64,000 nt of DNA, taken from positions 62,001 through 126,000 of the forward strand of contig CALAXT010000072.1 of assembly GCA_937895435.1 (NCBI GenBank), given 5' to 3'. The notes beneath the pieces are model-generated. The model ran no database searches and had not been told where the DNA came from. It saw nothing but the letters and a program-made list of their open reading frames with translations. The position numbers were made by a program, and so were the translations under genes. Shown in pieces: positions 38,835 to 48,481 of the stretch. Positions within the stretch are counted from its first letter, which is position 1. Every line of letters begins with the position of its first letter. The DNA comes from an uncultured Paracoccaceae bacterium. GTDB lineage: Bacteria; Pseudomonadota; Alphaproteobacteria; Rhodobacterales; Rhodobacteraceae.

Positions 38835-40376
38835 TCAGATAAACGCGTCAGGCAAAGCGGCCTTTTTGCGGGCCACATAATCGTTTAGCGCATCAGAAAT
38901 CGCTGGATCCATCGGGGGCTGCTGATAATCGGCCAATTGACGGGCCACCCGGGCGCTGGCCAGCGCTTGGGTATCCCGCGCGCCCTCTTCATCCCATGTT
39001 TCAAAGGGTTTGTAATCCAGCAAATCACTGCGCCAGAACGCGTCTTTGAAATTGGCCTGCGTATGGGCGCAGCCAAGATAGTGCCCACCCGGCCCAACCT
39101 CACGGATGGCGCCCATGGCTTGGGCATCAGCCGACATATCAATGCCGCGTGCCAGGTGATGCAACGCACCCAACTGATCGGCATCCATGACGAATTTCTC
39201 ATAAGATGAAACCAAACCACCTTCCAGCCAGCCGCAGGCGTGCAACATAAAGTTCACGCCCGCCAACAGCGCCATATTCAAGCTGTTGGCCGTTTCATAA
39301 GCGGCCTGCGCGTCGGGCAATTTTGAGCCACAAAACGCCCCCCCCGACCGATAGGGCAGCCCCATGCGCCGGGCCAACTGCCCCGCACCATAGGTGATAT
39401 GCGCGGCCTCTGGCGTGCCAAAGGTTGGCGCGCCCGAATTCATATCGATTGATGTCACAAACGCGCCAAAAATCACCGGTGCTCCCTTACGCACCAGTTG
39501 GCTATAGGCAACGCCGGCCAAAACCTCGGCCATCACCTGCGTAAGCGTCCCGGCGACCGACACAGGCGCCATCGCCCCCCCCACGATAAAAGGCGAGATG
39601 ATACAGGCCTGATTAGCCTTGGCGTAGACCTCCAGCGCGCCCATCATCACGTTGTCAAATGTCAGCGGCGAGTTGATATTGATCAACGAGGTCATCACTG
39701 TGTTCTGATCAACGAAATCGCTGCCAAACAAAAGCTTCGACATTTCGACCGAATCTTGTGCCCTGCTGGGTTCGGTGACGGAACCCATATAGGGTTTATC
39801 CGACAGCGTCATATGCGCCAGCAACATGTCCAGATGGCGCTTGTTTACAGGCACATCGGTCGGTTCACAGACAGTGCCCCCCGAATGATGCAGCCATTTC
39901 GACATATAGCCCAGTTTTACAAAATTCTGAAAATCAGCAATGGTTGCATAGCGCCGCCCACCGGCAGCATCACGCACAAAGGGGGGACCATAGACCGGGG
40001 CCAGCACCAGCGACCGGCCACCAATTTCAACATTGCGCTGCGGGTTGCGGGCGTGTTGAATGATACGACCGGGGGCCGTTGCGCACAATTGGCGGGCCAA
40101 TCCACGCGGAATACGCACCCGGTCCCCATGTACATCCGCGCCCGCTTCGCGCCACAGCGCAAGCGCGTCCGGATTTTCCGGGAAATTCACCCCGATTTCT
40201 TCCAAAACCGTATCGGCATTCCATTCAATGATGGAAAGCGCCTCATCGTTCAAAATCTCAAAGTTCGGAATGTTGCGCTCAATAAAACGTGCGCTTTCCA
40301 GACTGACGGCCGACCGTTCGGCCCGACGTGCCGCACCGCCACCGCCCCGTGCCCGACGCCCTGCTGCCTGATCCAT
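38835..40376 (-). CDS. Trimethylamine methyltransferase (MttB) superfamily protein, non-pyrrolysine type
   Basis: 513 residues from the ATG at 40376, with GGAG 9 nt upstream; a TTG start five codons earlier is possible. It matches MttB over its length (TVLEEIGVNF near 61-70, RNVEIGGRSLVLAPVYGPPF, SGGTVCEPTDVP). There is no in-frame amber codon, so it belongs to the non-pyrrolysine branch, in which a characterised member demethylates glycine betaine using a corrinoid protein. The N-terminal 30 residues are arginine/glycine-rich. No corrinoid protein or methyltransferase partner is adjacent, and the true substrate cannot be read here. Confidence 0.88.
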   Translation of the reverse strand: MDQAAGRRARGGGGAARRAERSAVSLESARFIERNIPNFEILNDEALSIIEWNADTVLEEIGVNFPENPDALALWREAGADVHGDRVRIPRGLARQLCATAPGRIIQHARNPQRNVEIGGRSLVLAPVYGPPFVRDAAGGRRYATIADFQNFVKLGYMSKWLHHSGGTVCEPTDVPVNKRHLDMLLAHMTLSDKPYMGSVTEPSRAQDSVEMSKLLFGSDFVDQNTVMTSLININSPLTFDNVMMGALEVYAKANQACIISPFIVGGAMAPVSVAGTLTQVMAEVLAGVAYSQLVRKGAPVIFGAFVTSIDMNSGAPTFGTPEAAHITYGAGQLARRMGLPYRSGGAFCGSKLPDAQAAYETANSLNMALLAGVNFMLHACGWLEGGLVSSYEKFVMDADQLGALHHLARGIDMSADAQAMGAIREVGPGGHYLGCAHTQANFKDAFWRSDLLDYKPFETWDEEGARDTQALASARVARQLADYQQPPMDPAISDALNDYVARKKAALPDAFI

Positions 40377-40401
40377 GGTTTCTTGCTCCAAATTTCACCT
40401 G

Positions 40402-40490
40402 AGATTGCGCATGTCATAGGCCCTGTGTGCGCCAGACCCGGTGCAGATTGCGCCCTCTGACGGCGCAAAACGACATCTTTGCGCAAAGAT
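40402..40490 (-). promoter_or_regulatory. Cluster of TTGCGC half-sites upstream of the mttB-like gene
   Basis: ATCTTTGCGCAAAGAT (40475-40490) is a perfect 16-bp palindrome. TTGCGCC-N7-GGCGCAA (40448-40468) is a second inverted repeat, and AGATTGCGC occurs at 40402-40410 and again at 40445-40453. All share the TTGCGC core. The cluster begins 26 bp before the ATG. It may also act as the lpxB terminator, because the palindrome can form a 6-bp stem with a 4-nt loop. Confidence 0.55.
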
Positions 40491-40528
40491 CGCAGCCACC
40501 GCCCAATCCGCTCAGCTTTGCCCTGTGA

Positions 40529-41698
40529 TCAACCCCGTTTTGCCAGATAGCGCAGCACCGATTGCGCCGCCCGCAAGCCCGGTGGCGGACCGCCCCGGCC
40601 AAGACGTTCCATCGTCAGCGCCATCGCCCGCAATTGCGCACCCCGCCCTTCCCCACCCGGCAGCACCGCCATCAGCGCATCAGCCATCGGCCCCGGTCTG
40701 CAGGCAGCGCCAATAAACTCGGGCACAGCTGTCGTTTGTGACACCAAATTGACCAGCGTCACACTGGGCACCCGGATCATCCGTGCCATGATCTGGCGGC
40801 TGAGCCACGCCATATCATATCCAATAACCATCGGCACATCATTGGCCGCCAATTCTAACGACACCGTCCCCGATGCAGCCAAAGCCACATCTGCAGCCGC
40901 AAAGGCCGCGCGCTTAGCCCACGCATCATTTGGGTCCAACAAAACCGGCTGGCCCGGCCAATCGCGACACAGCTCCGCCACCAACCCTGCCTGTGCCAGC
41001 ACCCGAGGCACCACCACCCGCATCTGCGGCACCCGTTCAGCCACCTGCGCCAAGGTCTGGCCAAATCGGGGCGACAGCCGCGTCACCTCGCCCCGGCGCG
41101 ATCCGGGCAATGCCATGACCAAGGGCGCATCAAGTGCAATTCCATGGCTGGCGCGAAACTCTTGGGCCGCAGCAATATTGGCGCGAGGTTCCGCCACCAC
41201 GGGGTGGCCAACAAAATCGCAGCTCATGCCTGCGCCTGTCATAAAGGGCGGCTCAAACGGCAAAAGCGCCAGCACATGGTCAATCACCCGCGCCATCCGC
41301 TGCGCCCGTTTTGGCCGCCATGCCCAGACACTTGGAGCAACATAATGGATGAACGCGGGCCGCAGCGCCGCAGGCATGCGTGCTTTGACACCAGCCGATA
41401 CCCGCAAACAAAAATCAGGGCTGTCTATCGTGATCAGCGCATCTGGCGCGGCTTGGGAGACATCTGCCACCGCCGTGGCCAGTCTGCGGCGCAGCATCGC
41501 ATAGCGCGGCACCACCTCAGCCAGCCCCATTACTGACAAATCTGCCATGTCAAACAGGCTGTGCAAGCCCTCAGCCTGCATAGCTGGGCCACCAATCCCT
41601 TGAAAGGTTACATCTGGGCATAGGCTGCGCAGCCCCACCATCAGCGCGGCCCCAAGCTTGTCGCCAGACGGCTCACCAGCAATCAGATAGATCTTCAT
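40529..41698 (-). CDS. lpxB: Lipid-A-disaccharide synthase
   Basis: 389 residues from the ATG at 41698, overlapping the lpxI stop by 4 nt. GT-B family signatures are AGEPSGDKLGAALM at the N-terminus, YVAPSVWAW in the middle and LPGSRRGEV. It joins UDP-2,3-diacylglucosamine and lipid X. Last gene of the envelope run; the TTGCGC cluster lies downstream. Confidence 0.95.
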   Translation of the reverse strand: MKIYLIAGEPSGDKLGAALMVGLRSLCPDVTFQGIGGPAMQAEGLHSLFDMADLSVMGLAEVVPRYAMLRRRLATAVADVSQAAPDALITIDSPDFCLRVSAGVKARMPAALRPAFIHYVAPSVWAWRPKRAQRMARVIDHVLALLPFEPPFMTGAGMSCDFVGHPVVAEPRANIAAAQEFRASHGIALDAPLVMALPGSRRGEVTRLSPRFGQTLAQVAERVPQMRVVVPRVLAQAGLVAELCRDWPGQPVLLDPNDAWAKRAAFAAADVALAASGTVSLELAANDVPMVIGYDMAWLSRQIMARMIRVPSVTLVNLVSQTTAVPEFIGAACRPGPMADALMAVLPGGEGRGAQLRAMALTMERLGRGGPPPGLRAAQSVLRYLAKRG

Positions 41699-42603
41699 TC
41701 GGGGGACAAAGCGTCCGACCATGACCACAGGAACAGCCCCAGATCATCGGCCAGCGCAATCATTTCAGCCCGGTCCAACAGCATGACCGACCCCGCCCGA
41801 AACGCCAATCCGCCCAAGCCAGCCACAGCCACCTCACGCAGGGTTTGCGGCCCAAGCGCTGGCAGATCAATCCTGCGATCTTGACCAGGCTTGGCTGCTT
41901 TAAAACAGACGCCACGCGCGCCATTTGGGTCAGGGCGCGGATCGGGCATCTGGCCAAGCTGGCGCCCTGCCTCGGCCAACATCGCATCCGTGCCACCAAT
42001 TGTTTCTACCGCCAAACAGAGGCCCTGCGCCACAACCGCACCTTGCCCCACATCAACCGCCCCAAGGGCGGCCACAATCTGTGCCGCACGCGCCACATCA
42101 GCCGCGTCTTGGTCCAGTGGCTGCACCCGCCCCAGCACCTCGGGTGCGGGCACCAGATCAGGGGCGATTTGATCGGCTCCCACCACAGCAAACCCGTCTT
42201 CTTCAAAAATTGCGATCACTTCGCGCAACGTGGCATCATCGCCGCTTTGCATCGCACGCAACAAACGTGGCACCATCGTGGCTGTGAGTGGGTCAAAACG
42301 CTCTGGGTCCAGACGCGGGCGGCGCACAGCACCTGCAAAAACGATCTGGGTCACACCCAGATCATGCAGACGGTCCATAAAAAGTGCCAGCCGTTCCACC
42401 TGAAACCGCTGCACTGTGCGCCCCTCTGCGGCAACGGGAAAGCCCTCCATTTCGGCTAGAAGATACGGCTGGTCCTCGGCCTCTAACGCGCGCACCAGCA
42501 GCATGGGCAATCGGCCCGTTCCTGCGATAATGCCAATCTTTCCCGGGTCTTGATCTGATGCGGCTGTGCTTTGATCTTGACCGGCCATCTGGTCACCGTT
42601 CAT
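41695..42603 (-). CDS. lpxI: UDP-2,3-diacylglucosamine pyrophosphatase LpxI
   Basis: 302 residues of the DUF1009/LpxI family (IGIIAGTGRLPMLL, TQIVFAGAVRRP, GTDAML). LpxI replaces LpxH in alphaproteobacteria and gives lipid X for LpxB. Overlaps lpxA and lpxB by 4 nt each, which fixes the start. Confidence 0.94.
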   Translation of the reverse strand: MNGDQMAGQDQSTAASDQDPGKIGIIAGTGRLPMLLVRALEAEDQPYLLAEMEGFPVAAEGRTVQRFQVERLALFMDRLHDLGVTQIVFAGAVRRPRLDPERFDPLTATMVPRLLRAMQSGDDATLREVIAIFEEDGFAVVGADQIAPDLVPAPEVLGRVQPLDQDAADVARAAQIVAALGAVDVGQGAVVAQGLCLAVETIGGTDAMLAEAGRQLGQMPDPRPDPNGARGVCFKAAKPGQDRRIDLPALGPQTLREVAVAGLGGLAFRAGSVMLLDRAEMIALADDLGLFLWSWSDALSPE

Positions 42604-43397
42604 TTTGGGGTCAAAAAACTGCGCTCGGATGCAGCGGTGACAAACCCCGCCATCTCACGCACAAAGGGGCTTTGGCTGTCGCGGGCAAGATCAGCCGCGC
42701 GCTCGACAAAAGAGCCTGGGCCATCTTGCAAATGGGCATAGGCCGCGCGCAACTGCGATATTTCTGCACGCGACACGCCGCGCCGCTTTAACCCAACAAG
42801 GTTCAACCCATCCAATACACCGCGCGGCCCCTGAACCAGACCAAAGGGGATCACATCATTGGTCACCATCGTCACAGCGCCAATAATAGCCCCACGCCCA
42901 ATCCGCACAAATTGATGCACGCCAGACAGACCACCGATGATCACATCATCTTCCACCACACAATGGCCAGCCAAGGCGGCTTGGTTGGCCAGAATAACCC
43001 GGTCGCCCACCCGCACATCATGGCCCACATGTGCACCGGTCATGAACAAACAGTCATCACCCACCTGCGTCACACCGCCACCGCCAACGGTTCCCAGATT
43101 AAGCGTGGCACCTTCGCGGATCTTGCAGCGCGCGCCGACCACCAACCGCGTCGGCTCGCCTTGGTATTTCAGATCTTGCGGCACTTCGCCCACGCAGGCA
43201 AAGGGAAAGATAACTGTTTGCGGGCCTATTTCAGTGCAGCCTGTGACCACGGCATGTGATTTCACCTCGACACCAGCGCCCAAAACAACGTTTTCGCCAA
43301 TCACGCAAAACGGGCCGATCTGGCAACCGGGCCCAAGCTGTGCCCCCGGCGCGACACTGGCAGAGGGATGAATAAGGGTTGTGGGCGGCTGGGTCAT
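42600..43397 (-). CDS. lpxA: UDP-N-acetylglucosamine acyltransferase
   Basis: 265 residues with the hexapeptide left-handed beta-helix from about 6-190 and the helical C-terminus. The region around GAHVGHDVRVGD carries the catalytic histidine. First step of lipid A synthesis. Four nt after fabZ and overlapping lpxI. Confidence 0.95.
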   Translation of the reverse strand: MTQPPTTLIHPSASVAPGAQLGPGCQIGPFCVIGENVVLGAGVEVKSHAVVTGCTEIGPQTVIFPFACVGEVPQDLKYQGEPTRLVVGARCKIREGATLNLGTVGGGGVTQVGDDCLFMTGAHVGHDVRVGDRVILANQAALAGHCVVEDDVIIGGLSGVHQFVRIGRGAIIGAVTMVTNDVIPFGLVQGPRGVLDGLNLVGLKRRGVSRAEISQLRAAYAHLQDGPGSFVERAADLARDSQSPFVREMAGFVTAASERSFLTPK

Positions 43398-43401
43398 GGG
43401 G

Positions 43402-43929
43402 TCAGCGTTTCGGCAGATCGATCATGGCGGTAAAATCAGCCTCGGCGGCGATTTCCCCGTTGACCTTACCCGTGCCATGGAATTTCCAGACCCGCGATCC
43501 CCCGCGCAGCACATCAACATGCAATTCCAAAACATCGCCCGGCACAACCTTGCGGCGGAACTTGCAGCCATCGATATTCATGAAGTAGACCAGCGGTTCT
43601 TTATCCACCAAATCCAGTGTAATCCCCACCAAAACAGCTGCGGTTTGGGCCAGCGCCTCAATGATCATAACGCCGGGCATCACCGGGGTTTTAGGAAAAT
43701 GCCCCTGAAAATGTGGCTCGTTAAAGGTAACGTTTTTCACGCCGACAGCTTGGGCCGAGGGCACAATATTGTGCACCTTATCAACCAGCAGGAACGGATA
43801 GCGATGCGGGATAATACGCTGAATCAAATGAATATCAGCCTCTTGCGCCGGATAAGGCACGGGCGGTGTTGCGGCAGGCTTAGCGGCAGGCTTGGCAGCA
43901 GCCTGGGCTGCGGAAGGGGCCTCGGTCAT
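43402..43929 (-). CDS. fabZ: 3-hydroxyacyl-ACP dehydratase FabZ with Ala/Pro-rich N-terminus
   Basis: 175 residues, about 20 more than usual because of an Ala/Lys/Pro-rich leader (roughly 1-24). The hot-dog core has [13 protein letters not shown] and [20 protein letters not shown], with catalytic His and Glu. It makes trans-2-enoyl-ACP for fatty acid and lipid A chains. The leader is not removed by any visible signal and may be a linker. Next is lpxA, 4 nt downstream; lpxD is absent from the run. Confidence 0.94.
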   Translation of the reverse strand: MTEAPSAAQAAAKPAAKPAATPPVPYPAQEADIHLIQRIIPHRYPFLLVDKVHNIVPSAQAVGVKNVTFNEPHFQGHFPKTPVMPGVMIIEALAQTAAVLVGITLDLVDKEPLVYFMNIDGCKFRRKVVPGDVLELHVDVLRGGSRVWKFHGTGKVNGEIAAEADFTAMIDLPKR

Positions 43930-44027
43930 GGGAACTCCTGAAAAACTTGAAATCTGACTAGCAACTCAGACAGACACTGGCAAGCCACGCGAGATTGGCC
44001 GGGTGACAACGGGCCAAAAGACGGGGG

Positions 44028-44669
44028 TTATGGCTTGGCGGTTTGGGGGTCTGCGGCCAGCGCGTTCAGCGCCGCGCTGTCGGGGAATAATCCAGCATCA
44101 GAAAGGCGGGCGTCAATGCGGGCAATTGCCCGATCCGTGACATCAATACGTTCAGAATACAGAAAAACCGACTGTTTATCTAAAATCGCATCAGCCCCAT
44201 TCTCTTGCAACAGTTCGCCCAACACCGGCACAATCGCCTGTAAGAAAATCTGCTGCTCGCGTTCACGCCATGCGGTCAATCCGCGTTCGGTGCGATCACT
44301 TTCTTGGCGCAGCGCTGTCACGCGGGCATCAAAATCGTCAGCCAGCACCCGAAACGCATCAGGGGCCAAAGTTGTGCGCTTGCGGGTCAGGGCCTGTTCT
44401 TCGGCGGCCAAGGCCTGTTCGGTCTTGCGGTTTTGCGCAGAAATGAGGGCCGATGCCCGGTCAAGATCAGCCTTTACCTGCCCACCATAGCGCGATTCAG
44501 AAAACAGCCGTTCTTGATCAATGATCAATACCCCACTGATTACCGCAGGGCTTGGGGTGGGCAAGCTTGGCGCAGGGGTTTGAGGGGTGGGCGCTGTTTG
44601 GGCTTGGCCACAAGCCACCAGCCCCAACCACAGCCCCACCGCACAAAAAGCTCTGAGCCACGGCGCCAT
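44028..44669 (-). CDS. OmpH/Skp-like periplasmic chaperone with possible lipobox
   Basis: 213 residues. The export signal ends in LVACGQAQ, so a lipoprotein cysteine at residue 20 is possible; the alternative is ordinary signal-peptidase-I cleavage. A Pro/Thr-rich linker (about 25-42) precedes the charged helical Skp-type arm (about 65-150). It carries outer-membrane proteins to BamA, encoded 1 nt upstream. A 98-bp gap separates it from fabZ. Confidence 0.82.
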   Translation of the reverse strand: MAPWLRAFCAVGLWLGLVACGQAQTAPTPQTPAPSLPTPSPAVISGVLIIDQERLFSESRYGGQVKADLDRASALISAQNRKTEQALAAEEQALTRKRTTLAPDAFRVLADDFDARVTALRQESDRTERGLTAWREREQQIFLQAIVPVLGELLQENGADAILDKQSVFLYSERIDVTDRAIARIDARLSDAGLFPDSAALNALAADPQTAKP

Positions 44670-44670
44670 T

Positions 44671-47055
44671 TTAGAACCGTGTTGAAATGGTCAGATCAAA
44701 ATTCTGCGTCTTGTCATAGCTTTCTTTAAGAACCGCACGGGAAAAATTGAACCTGAGCGGCCCGATCGCCGTGTCCCAATAGATTGACACGCCCAAAGCC
44801 GAGCGCAGCTTGAACCCATCATCAACCACCGATGTGCCATCAGTGCCGCCGGCTGTGCTGTCCAAGCTCCAGACTGAGCCAAGATCCCAAAAGACGCCAC
44901 CGTTCAGGCCATATTCTTCGGGCAGGCCCAATGGAAAATCAGCCTCAAACCGGGCAACGGCAAAAAGGTTTCCACCCAAAGCGTCTTCGTTATCCACATT
45001 CATATCGCGCGGGCCAATTCCGTTGGGTTCAAACCCGCGCATCTGGTTTTTCAAAAAGAACCGGTCTGTGACACGACTGTTGCCCGAAATCGAGACAAGG
45101 GCCCCCCCTTCGACTTCGGCGCGCAAAGTGACATCTTCGTTCATCACACGGCGTTGCACCGTCACAAGCCCAGTGCTGGACAAAGATTTCGTGTCACCAC
45201 CAAGCCCCGTCAAATCCTGACCAAACCGCAACAAAATATCCTGAGACGGATCAAGCGCCAACCTGCGCGTGTCGTAGGTATAGGTATACCCAACCGAATT
45301 TGCGACCAGTGCGCCCTCTTCCTGACGCAACACATAAGACGACCCGGTTTCGGTGCCCGACCCACTATCAACATTCAAGATTTCGTCTTTGCCAACGCGC
45401 ATCCGCACCTCAAGCGAACCACTGGGCCCAACTGGGAATTCCAACGACGGGCTCAAACTCATTTTATTGGTGTCGTAATCGGCATAGTCACTGGTGGTTT
45501 TTTTATAGCGCGCCAGCATGCGGAATTTCAGATCACGGTCGCCCACCGCAGGCTCGGTAAAGCCAAAAGTAAAGCCGCGTGTATCCGTGGTCGTATCAAA
45601 ACTGAATGACAGGGCCTGACCTCGGCCCAAAAAGTTCTGTTCGCTAAAGCTGATGTTACCCCCTGCCCCGGCGCTGACACCATAGCTTAGGCCAAATGCC
45701 AAAGATCCCGTGGGCTTTTCGGTAACATTCACATCGACAATCACCTGATCATCCGCTGTACCCGGCTTGGGTTTTACATCGGCCTCAGAGAAAAACCCCA
45801 AAGCGCGGATTCGCTTGGCGCTGTCGGTGATTTCACGCGGGTTGAAGGGGTCGCCCTCGGCCGTGCGGAATTGCCGACGGATGACACGGTCAACCGTGGT
45901 GGCATTGCCCTCAATATCAATCCGCTCAACAAAGCGGCGCGGGCTACGCACCAGCACAAAGGCCACATCCAGCGTCTGTGCCCGGGCATCGCGGGTCACG
46001 CGCGGCTCAATATTCACGAAATCCAAGCCCTGTTTCAACGCCAACGCTTCAAGCCGTGAAATGGTATTATCAATTAAAACAGGCGAATAGACCGCGCCCG
46101 GTTTGATCTTGATCGCGGCCTGATAGGCGGCGGCATCCACCCCAGGTACTTCCGACACGGCTGTGATCTGCCCCATGGAAAACCGCTGCCCCTCGCGCAG
46201 GACATAGGTGACAAAATTCCCATCACGACCACGCACGAATTCCGTATTGGCTGACAGCACTTGAAAATCGATATAGCCTCTGGCGCGATAAAAATCGCTC
46301 AGCAACGTTTTATCGGTTTCAACCCGCTCGGGGATGAATGTATCGGTTTTGATAATTTGACGCAGCAGGCCAGCCTGTTTGGTGCCCAAAACCTGACGCA
46401 AGCGTCGATCAGAAAAAGCGCGGTTGCCCAGAATGGTGATCCGCTCGACCTCAATCACCTTACCCTCGGTCACCTCAAACACCAAGTCTACCCGGTCATC
46501 TGAGCGGCGGATCACCCTTGGCGTTACTGTGGCCGAAAAGCGCGCCAAATTGGCATAACCTTCGGTCAAAGCGGCGGCATCTTGTTCGGCTTGTGCGGGT
46601 GAATAAATCCGGTTGGGTTTTGATTTGATGATTTCGGTCATCAGCTCATCAGCGACGCGGTTGTTGCCCTCAAAACTGATGCGGTTGATCGTGGAAAATT
46701 CCGTGACAGCGATCACCAGCCGACCACCCTCGGGGCGCAGTTCAACATCGCGAAACAGCCGTGCCCCCATGATCCGTTGATAGGCAGCGTTCAGCTCTGC
46801 CTCTGACAAGGGCTGGCCCGGGCGCAGATTGGCATAGCTAAGAACAGTTTCGGTATCGATGCGGGTGTTGCCCTGAACCACGATCTTATCAAAAGCAATA
46901 TCTTGCGCAGGCGCTGCCAGGGGACCAATCAGCCCCAAACCAAGGCTCAGCGCAACCACCAAAGGCGCACGGCGCAACGCAGCCGCCGGTCGCACGCTCA
47001 CAGCCGCACCCAAGGCCCGGATCGCCTGTGGCACTTCGCTTGTCGTCACCCGCAT
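44671..47055 (-). CDS. bamA: Outer-membrane assembly factor BamA
   Basis: 794 residues from the ATG at 47055; the N-terminal signal ends near LAAPAQ (about 52). Five POTRA repeats (about 55-390) and the C-terminal 16-strand barrel with VRGFEPNGIGPRD-like and terminal FDLTISTRF are intact, the last Phe being the usual barrel signal. Core of the Bam complex. It sits between rseP and ompH, as in most proteobacteria. Confidence 0.96.
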   Translation of the reverse strand: MRVTTSEVPQAIRALGAAVSVRPAAALRRAPLVVALSLGLGLIGPLAAPAQDIAFDKIVVQGNTRIDTETVLSYANLRPGQPLSEAELNAAYQRIMGARLFRDVELRPEGGRLVIAVTEFSTINRISFEGNNRVADELMTEIIKSKPNRIYSPAQAEQDAAALTEGYANLARFSATVTPRVIRRSDDRVDLVFEVTEGKVIEVERITILGNRAFSDRRLRQVLGTKQAGLLRQIIKTDTFIPERVETDKTLLSDFYRARGYIDFQVLSANTEFVRGRDGNFVTYVLREGQRFSMGQITAVSEVPGVDAAAYQAAIKIKPGAVYSPVLIDNTISRLEALALKQGLDFVNIEPRVTRDARAQTLDVAFVLVRSPRRFVERIDIEGNATTVDRVIRRQFRTAEGDPFNPREITDSAKRIRALGFFSEADVKPKPGTADDQVIVDVNVTEKPTGSLAFGLSYGVSAGAGGNISFSEQNFLGRGQALSFSFDTTTDTRGFTFGFTEPAVGDRDLKFRMLARYKKTTSDYADYDTNKMSLSPSLEFPVGPSGSLEVRMRVGKDEILNVDSGSGTETGSSYVLRQEEGALVANSVGYTYTYDTRRLALDPSQDILLRFGQDLTGLGGDTKSLSSTGLVTVQRRVMNEDVTLRAEVEGGALVSISGNSRVTDRFFLKNQMRGFEPNGIGPRDMNVDNEDALGGNLFAVARFEADFPLGLPEEYGLNGGVFWDLGSVWSLDSTAGGTDGTSVVDDGFKLRSALGVSIYWDTAIGPLRFNFSRAVLKESYDKTQNFDLTISTRF

Positions 47056-47140
47056 GAACCTGCCCCACATTTCTTGCCCTAAGACTTTTGACTAGCCGCT
47101 TGTGGGGGGCTTGTCAAAAGCCATGCAGCCCCAGCCACGC

Positions 47141-48478
47141 CTAGGGGCAAAAGATGTCATTTGTCAGCGCAAACACCATCAAAGAAACCAAAACAACCAG
47201 CCCCACCATCATCATCGCATTTAGCACGCGCGGGCTGGGGGGGCGGCGAAATGCTGCCTCATAGACATGAAACACCAGATGCCCCCCATCCAAGACCGGA
47301 ATCGGAAAGAGGTTCATCAAACCAACCGCGGTGGAAAGCGTGGCAATGAACCACACAAAACTCACAGCCCCCGCACTGGCGGCGGCGGCCGATGTTTCGG
47401 CAATCCCCAGCGGCCCCGACAGGTTACACGAACTGATCGCCCCGCTCAGCATATGCCACAGCCCCGACAGCGATGTGCGGATGATAACCAAGGTTTGGCC
47501 CAACCCCAAGTCCAGCGATTCTACCACGCCGGGCATGCGGGTTTGTGGCGAAAAGGCCAACCCACCATTCACGCCGATCAACCAACGCGTTTCAAACCCT
47601 CCATCCGCTGTGGGCAAATCCATCCGGCGCGGGGTGAGCGTGACATCAAGCTCTGTGCCATCCCGCCAGATCCGCATCAACAGCGCCCGCCCCTCGGACG
47701 CCCCCACCACATCGCGCAAGGCTTCAAATGCCGCAACAGGCTGCCCATCAACTGCCAGCACAACATCTCCGGGCAACATCCCCGACTGTTGCGCCGCAGA
47801 ACCCGGCTGCACCGCATCCACCACCGCTGGAAGTGGAAACGGCCCAACGATGGTCTGCTCTAATCCATCGCGCAGAATGCGGTATTGGGTGCTTTGATCT
47901 GGGCGCAGCGCCTGTAGTGCCAACGACAGACCGGCCGTGTCAGGGGTGTCTATTCCATCCAGCCCCAAGATACGGTCGCCCGGCCGTAGCGCATCATCAA
48001 AGCCCGGCAGTGAGCGCACATCGCCCACAACTGGTGCCTCAAGCGGCACACCGCGCAGCGCAATTAACGTGGCAAAGAGCATAATTGCCATCAAAAAATT
48101 AAACATTGGCCCGGCGAGAACCGTAGCCGAGCGCGCCCAAAGAGGCGCACCATGCATAGTGCGCCGCTTTTGCGCCGCGCTCAGCCCATCAAGCGTCGCC
48201 GTGTCTTGCCCCGAGGCGGGATCAGAATCACCCAAGAATTTAACATAGCCGCCAAAAGGCAGGGCAGCCACTTGCCAGCGCGTTCCACGTTTATCAACCC
48301 AGCTGCAAATGCGCGGGCCAAAACCCAAACTAAACACCTCGGCGTGGATACCAGACCAGCGCCCAACGATGTAATGGCCATATTCATGAACTGCCACAAT
48401 GATTGAAAGCGCCACCACAAAGGCAATGGCTGTGTAAAGAAAGCCCCCAAAACTTGGGATCAGACCAAAAATTTCCAC
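47141..48478 (-). CDS. rseP: Site-2 zinc metalloprotease RseP
   Basis: 445 residues. HEYGH (31-35) in the first membrane helix and LDGGHL in the last one form the zinc site. One or two PDZ segments lie between them (about 125-310). It cuts anti-sigma factors within the membrane. 3 nt after dxr and 85 bp before bamA. Confidence 0.95.
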   Translation of the reverse strand: MEIFGLIPSFGGFLYTAIAFVVALSIIVAVHEYGHYIVGRWSGIHAEVFSLGFGPRICSWVDKRGTRWQVAALPFGGYVKFLGDSDPASGQDTATLDGLSAAQKRRTMHGAPLWARSATVLAGPMFNFLMAIMLFATLIALRGVPLEAPVVGDVRSLPGFDDALRPGDRILGLDGIDTPDTAGLSLALQALRPDQSTQYRILRDGLEQTIVGPFPLPAVVDAVQPGSAAQQSGMLPGDVVLAVDGQPVAAFEALRDVVGASEGRALLMRIWRDGTELDVTLTPRRMDLPTADGGFETRWLIGVNGGLAFSPQTRMPGVVESLDLGLGQTLVIIRTSLSGLWHMLSGAISSCNLSGPLGIAETSAAAASAGAVSFVWFIATLSTAVGLMNLFPIPVLDGGHLVFHVYEAAFRRPPSPRVLNAMMMVGLVVLVSLMVFALTNDIFCP

Positions 48479-48481
48479 AAA

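Noticed and set aside
38835-40376. Pyrrolysine-containing trimethylamine methyltransferase
   Set aside because: There is no in-frame TAG codon in the middle of the gene, and no pyrrolysine genes nearby.
39498-40460. A 320-codon open frame on the plus strand
   Set aside because: It is antisense to the mttB-like gene, its product has no family pattern, and the minus-strand frame has a clear homology signature. GC-rich third codon positions open such frames.
41845-42459. A 204-codon plus-strand frame inside lpxI
   Set aside because: Antisense shadow of lpxI, which is fixed by overlaps with both neighbours.
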